Part shown: piece after piece, positions 10,231 through 21,336 of the stretch | How positions within the stretch are numbered: position 1 is the first letter of the stretch | Layout of the letters: every line of letters begins with the position of its first letter | From: Campanula takesimana | Lineage: Eukaryota > Streptophyta > Magnoliopsida > Asterales > Campanulaceae | Assembly (NCBI GenBank): GCA_026119855.1 | Contig: JAOWBW010000861.1 | Coordinates: 186,001 to 250,000 of the forward strand | DNA length: 64,000 bases | Direction of reading: 5' to 3' | Position numbers and translations under genes: made by a program | Notes under the pieces: model-generated | Seen by the model: only the letters and a program-made list of their open reading frames with translations | What the model was told of the DNA's origin: nothing | The model's database searches: none

Positions 10231-11298
10231 TCAAAAATTCAAAACGTGCACGCGCCAAAGGTTTGGTAAGAGCATCTGCCAACTGATCATTACTCGAAAT
10301 AAATGATACACGTAAGGAGTTATCTTGAACCTTTTGACGAACAAAATGGTAATCAAGACCCAGATGTTTCTGCGAGAATGAAAACGGGGATTAGCAGCAG
10401 CATAAGTGGCACCCAAATTATCACAGTATAAAGTCGGAGTATGGGTAGTAGCACTCTGTAGTTCGGACAGCAAATTTTGTACCCAACATACCTCAGAAGC
10501 AGTAGCAGCAACCGCCCTATACTCGGCTTCAGTTGATGAACGAGCCAACGTACGCTGCTTTTTCGAACTCCAAGCAATGGGATTTTTTCCCAAGTAAACA
10601 ATGTACCCAGAGGTAGAAATATAAGTGTCCAAATCTCCCGCCCAATCGGCATTCGTAAACGCATGTAAAGTGAGAGGAGAATCTCGGCAGATCGGTAACC
10701 CCAGAGTGGCAGTACCAACTAGATAGAGAAGAACCCATTTAAGAGCAGACCAGTGAACATCAGTTGGTTTATGCATGAATTGGGACAACCGATTGACAGC
10801 AAATGAAATATCTAATCTTGTCAGAGCCAAATACTGTAAACTGCCAACTAAGGCTCGAAACTCGGACGGATCAGATAAAGGAGTGCCATTACTGACAGAC
10901 AGAGTCGGCTGTGGAGCCATAGGAGTAGGAACCGGTTTTGATTCAGACATGTGAGAGCGAGCAAGAAGATCCTGGATGTACTTTTGATGGCTTAAGAGAA
11001 TCCCTTTCGGATGCGGGAGTACTTCAACACCAAGAAAATATGATAGTTGACAAAGATCTTTGAGAGAGAACCTAGCTGAGAAGGCAGAAATAAACTGATT
11101 AAGTACCTGTTCATCGTAGCCAGTGATGATGATGTCGTCCACATAGACAAGTAGATAAATGATGCCACGCGGAAGACATAAAGTTAAGAGTGATGAATCA
11201 GATACACAATTCTTGAATCCCAGAGAAAGAAGATAATTCCGAAGTTCATTGTACCATGCTCTTGGGGCCTGTTTAAGACCATAAATAGCTTTCTTCAA
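10231..11298 (-). pseudogene. pol: Copia-1 reverse transcriptase (C-terminal part) and RNase H
   Basis: Contains KKAIYGLKQAPRAWY, the catalytic YVDDIIITG at about residues 51-59, SYFLGVEV, then the RNase H region with NADWAGD and SSTEAEYRA. These are Copia signatures. The last ~40 residues after NPRFHSR drift off the family pattern, indicating a frameshift near 10380. The reading frame opens on a non-ATG codon because the upstream half is separated by a stop. Not functional. Confidence 0.9.
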
Positions 11299-11661
11299 TT
11301 TTCACTCAAAGTTGGGATGGGACGGATTTGCGAAACCAGGAGGTTGAGCCATAAAAACATCCATGGAAAGAGTGCCCTGAAGAAAAGCATTATTAATGTC
11401 CACTTGACGAAGAGGCCAGCCACGAACGGTGGCAAGAGTGAGAATCGTACGTACAGTAGCCGGCTTAAGACTGAATGTCTCAGAGTAGTCAATACCCGGG
11501 CGTTGATGAAACCCTTTCGCAACAAGTCGAGCTTTGTGTCGATCAACAGACCCATCAGGGTTATACTTATTCCTAAATATCCACTTACAACCGACAAGAT
11601 TATGAGATGGAGACGGTGGAACAAGATCCCAGGTATGATTGTGTAAGAGAGCATCAAATTC
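11299..11661 (-). pseudogene. pol: Copia-1 reverse transcriptase, N-terminal part
   Basis: In the minus frame the translation runs EFDALLHNHTWDLVPP, then KWIFRNKYNPDGSVDRHKAR and VDINNAFLQG, the start of a Copia reverse transcriptase. It is bounded by an in-frame TGA on each side (near 11662 and 11303), which separates it from the integrase linker and from the YVDD part. Confidence 0.8.
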
Positions 11662-12159
11662 TCATTGTATGGCGTCACGCCACACAAGACTTTTGAGAGC
11701 TTGAGTGATGGTAGCGGGCTCAGTAGATGACTGGACGGAAGTATGGAGGTTTAATTTGTGAAGAGGTTTGTGGATATTGTTGCGAGAGTGGGTTACAGGG
11801 CCTTGGTGAAGTGGCTCGCTAGTAGTGTGGGTCAGAGGAGCAAGGGGACCGCTCGGTCTAGGGGAGAGTCCGGTCGGGTTGTCTGAGGGATTGGTCGGAC
11901 TAGGAGATGGTCCGGGCGGGTTATGTGAGGGACCGGTCGGACCTGGTGAATATGAAGCTGGAGATGGAGGGACAGGCATGGGAGAATCAGGTAGTGTGGT
12001 CTGATCTGTGGGATGGGTGAAGGAAGGGGACGAAGTGGGAGATGGTGTCGGAAGTATGAGTGGAACTGGAAGGGGACACCACTCGGGTGGCATAGGAGGG
12101 GAGTTGTTAGGGGGGAGTAGGTTAGCAAAGGGAAAAGAGTGTTCAACAAATCGAACGTG
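11662..12159 (-). pseudogene. Copia-1 proline/serine-rich linker between integrase and reverse transcriptase
   Basis: Minus-strand reading is rich in Pro, Ser and Thr (SPGPTGPSHNPPGPSPSP-like) and ends with SLVWRDAIQ just before the reverse transcriptase part. Such low-complexity linkers are usual here in Copia polyproteins. Frame changes occur near 12100-12160. Confidence 0.65.
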
Positions 12160-12556
12160 TCAGGAGGTATAGATCCGGTTGGTAGAGATGTCGAGATAAT
12201 AGTAGGCACTCTGAGTGGGTGAGTAGCCGACAAACACACACGGGGAGGAGCGAGGATCCAGTTTGTGTTGGGTGTAGGGACGAAGCCATAGGTAACATAG
12301 GTAGCCAAAGCTACGAAATTTAAGGTAATTGGGGTGATGGTTATGAAGTACGAAGTAAGGGGAACGAAGTTGAAGCGTGGGAGTGGGCATACGGTTGATG
12401 AGATAATAGGCTGTGGCGAAGGCAAGGGGCCAATATTTACGTGGCATGGAAGAGTGGGTGAGAAGAGAGAGCCCAGTTTCAACTATGTGACGATGAGGAC
12501 GTTCAGAGTAGCCATTGTGTTCCGGAGTGTGAGGTGGAGATGTGAGATGTTGGATG
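12160..12556 (-). pseudogene. pol: Copia-1 integrase, C-terminal part
   Basis: The minus frame gives HTPEHNGYSERPHRHIVETG, carrying the catalytic Glu region, followed by YWPLAFATAYYLINRMP and FVGYSPTQSAYYYLD. The upstream half of the integrase lies 25 kb away at 38035-38300, because SIRE-1 inserted at the GGATG target here. Confidence 0.85.
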
Positions 12557-14179
12557 TGTTGGGTATGATTATTATAAACCACTCCTATTACTTAATTTGA
12601 TTGATCCCATGACCTAATTTTATCTTTTATGGACTTTAGGATATATTGTAAGAAGTTTCATACTTCATTTTAGTTAAGTCCATTTTTAGATAGTCTAGGC
12701 TTGTGAAGATTGGCTCCTCAAATTTCGAAGAAATTTATCTAAGGCAACCTACCTCACAAGTAACCACACTTTGAGCATTCACAAGTGACCACACCTGAAT
12801 CAGTCACAAGTGACCGCACCAGATTCACTTTCAAGTGATCACATCAGTGTTACTCTCAAGTGACCGCACCAAGCCACTCAAGTTGCCGCACTTGAAGTGA
12901 CCGCAATTCACTTAGCTTGCCTTATGAAGACCGAAGACTGAAGACTCAACTCAAGTTTGGTTAAACTTAACCATGGTCACACTAGTGTCCAAAGCATTGG
13001 TTAGTTTACAACGTTGCAAAATTCGAAATTCAAATTTTGAATTCAACTGTCATCTAACGGTGTGATGGTACATTTGGACCACCACTACTCTGCAACAACA
13101 AGGACAACTCAGACTGAGCTCCAATTAGAATTCAACAGCTCATTGTCCTCCAAACTTGCTCCCCAAGATTTCTAACAGCTACCTCTCATTTCAAGGCTAT
13201 AAATAGTCCTTGAGTTCTTCATTGAACATTGCTGAGATTCCAAGAGAGAAATTGCTGTTGAAATACTTGGTGATTGAAGATCATATTCAAGATTTCCAGA
13301 ATCCTTTGAAACTTCAAGCATTTGCCTTCAAATCTTCAAAGATCTCCAACAACCTTCAAGCACATCAAATCTCAAGCCCAGCAACATTAAAGATTCATTA
13401 GGCTCTCAATCATATAGATTACATAGAGCCCTTGATTCTTACACACACACACACCCCGATTGATCAATCACATAGATTGCATCATTAGGGATACACTGGT
13501 CTAAGTTTAGGATTCGTTCTTCATAGAAAATAGGTGTTGATTCAATACTTCATCTTTGTAATCTGTACTCTCGAAGAATCAATATATATAACTCCATTCA
13601 AAATCCAAGACTGTCCATCTTGGTAAATGACGTAGATCTTTTAACAGATCGAACATTTCTAAATCCTTGTGTCATTTACTTGCTGCTTTTACATTTCTGC
13701 AAATTTACTTTCATCTTATTCTTATTGTTCTTCATTGTTCATATTAATCTTGTTTGTCGTTTAGTGTTTGATCTTTTCAAATATTCAACTTATTGTGAAT
13801 TGTGTTTGTATGTTCAACTCAGCCTAAGCTAAAATCTGACTAACTTATCATTTACCAAAACTTCCAAGACACTATCTTTCAATCTCTCAACCTACCGTAC
13901 CAAATCATCTTTTACCTACCGCACCCTAAGTTGACGCACTCTACCTACCGCGCAACTTAACCTACCGCACTGTTTCAATCAAAAACAACTCTAACTCATT
14001 TGTATCGAAAACTTCCGCTGTGCATATTACTCTTGAACTAGTGGTTTTTAAGTGACCGCAAAATTCATTGAGTAAGCATAAGGTTGACTTTTGAAAAAGG
14101 GTTGAAATTTTAAATAGGCTATTCACCCCCCCCCCCTCTAGCCTCTTTTCATACCCTTGTTGTGCCTTTGGGACCAACA
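12557..14179 (+). repeat. SIRE-1 5' LTR
   Basis: Runs from TGTTGGGTATGATTATTATA to GGGACCAACA. It contains seven CCGCA motifs (12814-12905 and 13919-14060), an (AC)n tract near 13441 and a C run near 14126. The first ORF-like stretch (13210-13401) is leader sequence, not a gene. Confidence 0.95.
13198..13205 (+). promoter_or_regulatory. TATA box of the SIRE-1 5' LTR
   Basis: TATAAATA, ~980 bp before the LTR end. The same box is kept in the 3' LTR and in the related LTR at 63712-63719. Confidence 0.7.
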
Positions 14180-14181
14180 AG

Positions 14182-14193
14182 TGGTATCAGAGC
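14182..14193 (+). promoter_or_regulatory. SIRE-1 primer-binding site
   Basis: TGGTATCAGAGC two bases after the LTR. This is complementary to the 3' end of initiator-Met tRNA, the standard primer of plant Copia elements. Confidence 0.92.
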
Positions 14194-14250
14194 AAACACC
14201 TTCATAAAACTCTTGTTTTTCAAGCTTAACAGCTTGGGTGGCGATTCAGT

Positions 14251-15917
14251 ATGGCAAGTCAGAAAACTATGGCAACGGTTAACTTCACTCACGTTCCAGC
14301 ATTCGACGAAGATAACTTTGACGTATGGAAGCACAGCATTCTAACTCAGTTCTACTCCATGGACGAGCAACTTGGTGATTGTCTTACCATTGGACCATAC
14401 TTCCCAATGAAAGCTAATCCGGATCCAGAAACCAATGGTGCAAATCCGACTCTCAAGAAACCAAAAGCTGAATGGACCGATGAAGAAAAGAGATTGGTTG
14501 GAATGGATGTGAAAGCAAAAAACATACTTCTAAGTACCTTGAGTACGTCACAGCGTCGACAGATCATGGAATGTTCTACTGCAAAAGAACTTTGGGATGC
14601 AATTGAAGATTACATCGAAGGAGATCAAGCTTGCAAGGAAAGCAAAAGATTTGCAATTCAAAGAAGATTCAACAACTTTGCTAAGATCCACGGTGAATCA
14701 CTAGAGCCACTTATGATCGATATTGTGAGATCGTAAGCACTTATACAACACTCGGAAAGAAGCTAACCAAGAAGGAGATCAATGTTAATTTTCTTGCTGC
14801 TCTTGGTTCTCAATATCTTCACAAAGGAAACACCCTTGAAGATACCAAGTTGCTAGATGATATGTCACTCAGAAACCTCTATGCCAACCTTAAAGTTTTT
14901 GATATCAAGCTCCACAACACTGAAGAGATGGAAGGAAAAACAAAGAGCTTGTCGTTGGTCGCTAAAAAGGAAGAAATGGTCGAAAAAGAATATCCAAAAA
15001 TCTCCACATCTGAGTTACTAGATATGGACGATGATGACTTTGCTATGTTCGTGAAAAGATTTCAAAAGTTTAGAAAATCAGCAAGGCCCGGATCATCAAG
15101 CAAGGCTCCAGCAAGGTTTTCAAGGAGCAGCTCAACAAACAAGAAAGAGTACTCCAACTTCTCCAAGAAGAAAGAGGATCTCGTTTGTTTTAATTGCAGG
15201 AAACCAGGTCATTTCGCATCAGAATGCCCAATTCCCAAATTCGAGTACATGAAGAAGAAAAGTAACTTCACTCCGAGATATTCAAAGCAAAAGGGAATGG
15301 TTGCTGAAGAGGACTCTACCACAAAAGAGTTAGCTACCTGGATAGAGTCGGATTCTGATAAAAGCGACGAGGATTCTGAAGAAGGTCACATTTGTTTGGT
15401 CGTTCATTCCGATGATGAGGATGATAATGAAAATCGTCGCTCACCAAATGCAAAACCTAAACGGATAAGCTATACGGCCGATGAACTTGCTGAAAAGGGA
15501 TTCCTAACTCCAGTTCAAAAGAATGGTGATCTTCTATTTTCAAGATGTGATGTGAGTGCAGCAAAGAAGGCTCTATCTAATCCCAAAATGAAGGAAGCTC
15601 AAGCTACCATACCTCAAGTCAAGTTTGACATTTCCCCCGATGAACAAGAAAAGATGTTTATGAAAGCTGAACAGGTAATCAGTAAGTTTACTGGCATGAA
15701 GGAAGCTTTAGCACTTTCAACTGAAGAAATTTCCCAGCTTAAGACGGAGAAATCTCTACTAAAATCTGAACTCACCCTCCTTAAGGAGCAGATCAAGAGT
15801 ATGACTCCTCTTACTGATCGAAACCATTTCTTAGAAGAACAAAATGCTATATTTAAAGTTAAAAACGATGAATTGGTTGCTGAGATAAATGATCTCAAAA
15901 GGATTACTAATGAGTAG
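14251..15917 (+). pseudogene. gag: SIRE-1 gag
   Basis: Starts MASQKTMATVNFTHVPAFDE, with a UBN2-type gag core (NFDVWKHSI, AKELWDAIE). A 1-base frameshift near 14725 moves the frame, which then continues through LGKKLTKKEI and DDMSLRNLYANLKVFD. A CCHC zinc knuckle, CFNCRKPGHFASEC, is at 15186-15227. The C-terminal part is a predicted coiled coil (KTEKSLLKSELTLLKEQIKS), usual in Sirevirus gag. The frame meets TAG at 15915-15917 but stays open beyond it. Gag forms the particle that carries the RNA. Confidence 0.88.
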
Positions 15918-16550
15918 ACCAATTCGCGTGTCACTATGGAACAAATCTTAGAATCCCAAAAGCTTAGTGGTGATAAGGAAGGCTTGGGATTTCAAACTAG
16001 TGACAACTTTAAATGTGCAGCTTGTTGTGAAAGAGATGAGAAATTTACCCAGCAAACTTTGGAAGGGTCAAAGGCTAAACATCATGTTTCAAAGGGTCAA
16101 GGACAAGAACCAAATAAGAAACTAGAGTTCAACTATGTCTACCCTAAGAAACAAACTGGAAAGGCAAAGTTGAAAGGTATTGCCATGGATGAACCTACCG
16201 CAGGAGCAAGCTCCAGCAAGGTAGCAGAGTCACCCTGCCGCATGCACTTGCCGCGAGGTCAAGTGACCGCACCAAGGAAGCTGGCGACCGCATGGAAGCC
16301 AGCGACCGCAAATGGTGGCAAGGCGGCAAAGTTCAAAAGGATGAATTTTGTAAGGGCGGCCGCATCCATACCAGTTAATGATGTTGTGCTCAAGACTTAA
16401 ACTAAGTTTGTTAACCCTCAGTTGGGTGGCTTTCACCATTGTTCTGTGTGTGATGATTATGGTCACAAGGCTGCTGAATGTCTTTTAAGATTCACACCAA
16501 ATCCCAGAAGGTTTAAACCACCTTCTGTGAGGCAAGTGTGGGTTGTCAAA
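15918..16550 (+). pseudogene. SIRE-1 gag C-terminal extension with second zinc knuckle
   Basis: Same frame as gag, beyond the TAG. Reads MEQILESQKLSGDKEG and later GKAKLKGIAMDEPTAGA. It has a stop at 16398-16400, then a second CCHC motif, CSVCDDYGHKAAEC. Five clustered CCGCA motifs (16198-16310) and one at 16360 lie in this part. A frameshift must lie between ~16550 and 16627 to join the protease frame. Confidence 0.7.
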
Positions 16551-16626
16551 AGCTGCTAATCTTTACGACCCAAAATAATAAAGGGGACCTCGATCTTAAA
16601 TGTTTATTTTGTAGGTCCTCTGCTTA

Positions 16627-18615
16627 ATGGCTGGTCACTCCAATGAAGCTACAAGTTTATGGTATCTAGACAGTGGATGCTCAAGGCATATGACTGGAGA
16701 TATCAACCTACTGGAAAGTGTCTGTAATGAAAAAGGTCCAGCAGTCACTTTTGGCGATAACAGTAAAGGAAAGACCATTGGATACGGAGTAATCAGAAAA
16801 GGAAAAATAACAATCCAAGATGTTTCTTTAGTCACTGATCTGAAACACAATCTTCTCTCAATCTCACAATTTTGCGACAAAGGATTGCAATGCCACTTCA
16901 CCTCAACTCATTGCTTAATCAAGGATGGCAATTCCAGTGTCACTTTGCTAAAAGGGATTCGTAAGAAAAATGTTTACATTGTTGATTTCAATTCTTCTTG
17001 TATTTCTTCTAATCTCTGTTTTGTAGCAAAGAATGTTAGCAAAAATAGTTGGCTTTGGCATAAACGACTAAGTCACTTGAACTTCAAGTATCTCTCCAAG
17101 ATTGGTAGAAAAAATCTAGTTCGTGGTCTACCCAAGGTATCTGATCACCACGATGAAAAGTGCTCAGCTTGTCAACTAGGCAAACAACCAAAAGCGTCTT
17201 TCTCCAGCAAGACGACTCCTTCAACTTCAAGATGTTTGCAGCTACTACATATGGATTTATTTGGACCTGTCACTACCACAAGTATTGGAGGAAATAGATA
17301 TACCTTAGTTGTGGTAGATGATTATTTAAGATATACGTGGGTTGAAATAATGATCTCAAAAGATGATTGTTGTGACATTTTGAACGCGCTCTTTAGACAG
17401 CTCCAAACTCAAAAAGAAGATGACATTGTTAGTGTTCGATCCGACAACTGTACAGAATTCAAGAACAACGGTGTTTCTCAATACTGTGATGACCATGGTA
17501 TTGACCACAATTTCTCAGCTGCTGGAGTTCCTCAACAAAATGGTGTTGTGGAAAGGAAGAACAGAACGTTGATAGAGGCTAGAAAGACAATGATTGCTGA
17601 AGCAAAGCTACCATAATATTTTTGGGCTGAAGCCATCAACACAGCATGCTTTACTCAAAATAGATCCCTCATCAACAAGACCTACAACAAAACTCCTTAT
17701 GAACTTTGGAGAGGAAGAACCCCCAACATCGCCTACTTCAATATTTTCGGATGCAAATGCTACATTCTCTACAACGGTAAAGAATATCGAGGTAAATTTT
17801 CTCCTAAGGCCGATGAAGGTATATTTGTTGGGTATGCTAAACACTCAAAAGATTTTCGTGTATTTAATAAAACCACTCTTAAGATAGTAGAATCTGTCCA
17901 TGTTACTTTTGATGAACATTCTCTCCTTGAGCCACATTTGGCTCCAAATGTTGCTGATGATTTTGTTGAGCTTAATGAGACAGGTACAAATCAACCACAA
18001 AATCAATCAACTCAAAGAAATCCATCTACCTCAACTGCATCTCCATCTACCATACATGAAGCACCAGAAGTTACCACATCTGCTGCCACCTCACATGGAG
18101 ATGAAGTTGAAACACCCATCAATGTTGAAGAACCAATCCCTCAAATTACTTATGATTGGGATGGCACAAATGATGTACCAATAGAAGATTTTCAACAACC
18201 ATCAACTCAACCAGACATACCTCAAGGAGTTTGTGAGGTCAGAGATCACCCAATTCAGAATATCATTGGTGACCTACATTCTGGTGTTCGAACAAGAAGA
18301 TCAAACTATGATGCACTTACCGCATTCATATCTCAAATTAAACCCAAGAAAGTTGATGAAGCACTCCAAGATTCAAGTTGGGTTGTTGCTATGCAAGAAG
18401 AGTTCAACCAATTTGAAAGATGTAAAGTTTGGACTTTAGTTCCAAGACCAAAAGATCAAGGAGTGATTGGTACAAAGTGGGTGTTCAGAAACAAGATGGA
18501 TGAGAATGGAAGCATTACAAGAAACAAATCTAGGTTGGTTGCACAAGGCTACAGACAAGAAGAAGGCATTAATTATGATGAACTTTTGCCCCCGTTGCAA
18601 GACTTGAAGCTATAA
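16627..18615 (+). pseudogene. pol: SIRE-1 protease, integrase and start of reverse transcriptase
   Basis: Protease motif WYLDSGCSRHMTGD at residues 12-25. Then the integrase zinc domain (HKRLSH ... CSACQLGKQ) and the core with HMDLFGPV, SDNCTEF and NGVVERKNR; the last two catalytic residues are 35 apart, as expected. A single TAA at 17614-17616 (family pattern LPxYFW) interrupts it, after which the same frame runs through LWRGRTPNIAYFNIFGCKCY and GIFVGYAKHSKDFRVFN to the start of RT (SSWVVAMQEEFNQFERCKVW, KWVFRNKMDENGSI). A frameshift near 18585 breaks the RT. Confidence 0.9.
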
Positions 18616-19861
18616 GGATATTGTTAGCTTATGCCTCTTACAAAAGATTCAAGCTATAATAAATGGATGTGAAGAGTGCATTTCTCAACGGTGAACTTCA
18701 AGAAACAGTCTTTGTTGCTCAACCACCGGATTTGAAGATCAAAAATTTCCAGATCATGTCTACAAACTCCGTAAAGCTTTGTATGGACTCAAACAAGCTC
18801 CACGAGCATGGTATGATACTCTATATAAATTTCACCTAGATAAAGGTTTCAAGCGTGGTAAGATTGACACAACTCTATTCATTGCTAAATATCATGATCA
18901 TACTTTACTTGTTCAAATATATGTAGATGATATTATTTTTGGTTCTACTAATGAACTATTGTGTAAGCGATTTGAGAAACTCATGAAAAGAAAATTTGAG
19001 ATGAGCATGATGGGAGAATTGAAATTCTTCCTTGGACTTCAAATAAAACAATGTGCTGAAGGCATTTTTCTCAACCAAGCAAAGTACACAAGAGATCTTA
19101 TCAAGAAATTTGGACTTGAAAATGCAAAGGCATACGACACTCCTATGGCTACTGGTAACAAGCTAGATAAAGACTTGAAAGGTAATAAGGTTGATCAAAC
19201 CTTGTACAGAAGTATGATTGGCTCTCTTCTATACTTAACTGCTAGTAGGCAAGATATCATGTTTAGTGTTTGCGTTTGTGCTCGTTATCAAGCTTATCCT
19301 AGAGAAGCACATCTTATTGCTGTAAAAAGTATTATTTGATATCTATTTGGGACTACTAACCTTGGACTTTGGTACTCCAAAGATTCGAATTTTGATCTTA
19401 TAGGTTACTCAGATGCAGACTATGCAACATGTACCATTGACAGGAAAAACACAAGTAGAACTTGTCATTTTCTTGGAAATCGACTAGTTTCATGGGCAAG
19501 CAAGAAACAAGCCTCAGTCTCTGTATCTACCACAGAAGCTGAATATATAGCTGCTGAAAGCTGCTGCTGCCAAGTGCTGTGGATGAAGCAACAATTGGTT
19601 GACTATGGAATCAATAAAGAGAATTGTCCAATCTATTTTGATAACACATCTACCATTGCTGTTTCCAACAACCCTGTCATGCATTCCAAGACTAAACACA
19701 TTGATATCAAATACCATTTTCTCAAGGATCATGTGGAAAAAGGTAACATCCATCTAGAGTATGTGAGTACTGACGATCAAATTGCAGATATTCTCACCAA
19801 GGCTCTTGATTCCAAGAGATTTAGGTATCTTAGAGAAGAAATGGGTATGCTAGAACTTTAA
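18616..19861 (+). pseudogene. pol: SIRE-1 reverse transcriptase and RNase H
   Basis: After the frameshift the frame carries MDVKSAFLNGELQETVFV, then LYGLKQAPRAWYDTLY and the catalytic YVDDIIFGS, then FFLGLQIKQ. One TGA at 19337-19339 splits RT from RNase H. In the same frame follow GYSDADYATC, STTEAEYIAAESCCCQ and KHIDIKYHFLKDHVEKG, ending at TAA 19859-19861. Apart from these lesions the domain set is complete. Confidence 0.9.
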
Positions 19862-20583
19862 AACCTTTTCCATATGATTTTTATGTACTAATGTTTGTGT
19901 TTTCTATAAGTTCAACCCCTAGTAGGTATTCAAGCGATAAATCAACTCACGGTCAGCAAAGGTCACGGTCACATTGATCTACAACTGACCGCACCCTATT
20001 GACCGCACCTATCCAAGCTACCGCATCATCAAAGTTACCACAACGACAATATATTTCAGGGTTTTGAAGAAACCCATCTAGATGGAAAATGATGATATGT
20101 GTTTACTACTTTGAAGAAGTACTCAACCAAGGTATGACCTCAAGCTACCGCACCAGTCGCGGTCGATCATAACTTGCCGCATCCAAAGGACTTCAGGTAA
20201 GTCTTTCCAACTTAGAGATATTTAGGATGCTTTGACCAAGTCTACCTCAAGGGTATTTCGGTAATTTCTAATTTTTCCCTCGATTCTCATTTATTTCAAA
20301 TCATTTGGATATATTTAATTCTGCAATTAATATTATTCCCATATCATTGTTCGCCGTCATTGGTCACCTCGATAAGACAAAAGGACTCCTTGCATTTAAT
20401 TCTGGACTGCGCAGAGTTGATGTTCCATCACTCCACTTCCTGACATCTTTTCAGCTTTATGCGCCTCCACCACCCTCTCCTCCTTCACTCTGCAACTCTT
20501 GCACTCTCTCTTATTTCTCTCTAACTTCTCTCTACTTTCTCTCTCTATAACCTCCGTCTACATCTCTCATTCTCTCCATTTAT
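19862..20583 (+). promoter_or_regulatory. Spacer and presumed leader of the SIRE-1 downstream ORF
   Basis: Non-coding. 19980-20190 carries five CCGCA motifs. 20460-20580 is a long CT-rich tract (CTCTCTTATTTCTCTCTAAC) directly before an ATG, like a plant 5' UTR. Whether transcription starts here or the ORF is reached by splicing of the genomic RNA cannot be told from sequence. Confidence 0.45.
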
Positions 20584-20655
20584 ATGGCTGACCCAATCTC
20601 TAAATCATCACAATCTCTTCCTAAGAAGCAACAACTTCCGATTCTCTCAAGAATG
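20584..20655 (+). CDS. Predicted first exon of the SIRE-1 downstream ORF
   Basis: An ATG after a CT-rich tract opens a 24-codon frame (MADPISKSSQSLPKKQQLPI...) that ends at a consensus donor, ATG/GTAAGA. Joined in phase 0 to the acceptor at 21336, it continues the long downstream frame, which has no ATG of its own before residue ~13 of exon 2. Read on without splicing, the frame stops a few codons later. This supports, but does not prove, a spliced product. Confidence 0.55.
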
Positions 20656-21336
20656 GTAAGAATTTCTGAACCTTAACTCTATATTTTCAAGCATTTCAAT
20701 TCCGTGTTTTATGTTCATGGCGGGTTTTAAAACCCTTTCATATTCTGGGTTGATTTTGTTAATTTCATGAATAACTGTTAGCATAATCTTTAGATTTGTG
20801 TGTATTAATGCTTATAATGGTTGTAATTGGTGATTTCATGCTTATTTCATCTTAGTATTTGGATTTTACTTACCCAAATGGGTTTATGGTTATTTTCAGT
20901 TTTCTCCACATTCCCCTTTCATATTCTGGGTTTAGTGATGGATTATTCATGAATTTGATGTGATTTTTGCGTTTAATCGGGTTCCTAGATACTATATATA
21001 TGACTTTTATGCATTTTTATGCATTTTTTGGCAAATCTGGGTTCGTGACCCTTCATGGTGTTCTTCGTGTTCTTGAAGATGTTCTTCATGTTCTTGGCAA
21101 AACTACCTTTTCGATCCAAAATTTTTAGACCAATCTTTTGATCCGTTGTTTGTCACTTTTTGATCCATTTATGTTTTTAGTGCTAAATGTTTGTCTATTC
21201 TCTAATATTTCCTAAGGCAATCGACCGCACTCCTCACTTGCCGTGCCTTCACTTGACTGTGCATCTTACTTGCCGCATCTGTCAAGTGACCGCACTCACA
21301 GCTCTCAACTAAACTTTTTACTTGTTTTTCTTTCAG
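20656..21336 (+). other. Predicted intron in the SIRE-1 downstream ORF
   Basis: 681 bp, T-rich. Starts GTAAGAATTTCTG and ends with a polypyrimidine tract and acceptor (TACTTGTTTTTCTTTCAG). It contains three CCGCA motifs at 21220-21295. Frame phase 0 is preserved on both sides. Confidence 0.55.

Noticed and set aside
13210..13401. 63-codon ORF repeated at 25083-25274
   Set aside because: Lies in the transcribed leader of the SIRE-1 LTRs just after the TATA box; conserved only because LTRs are copies.
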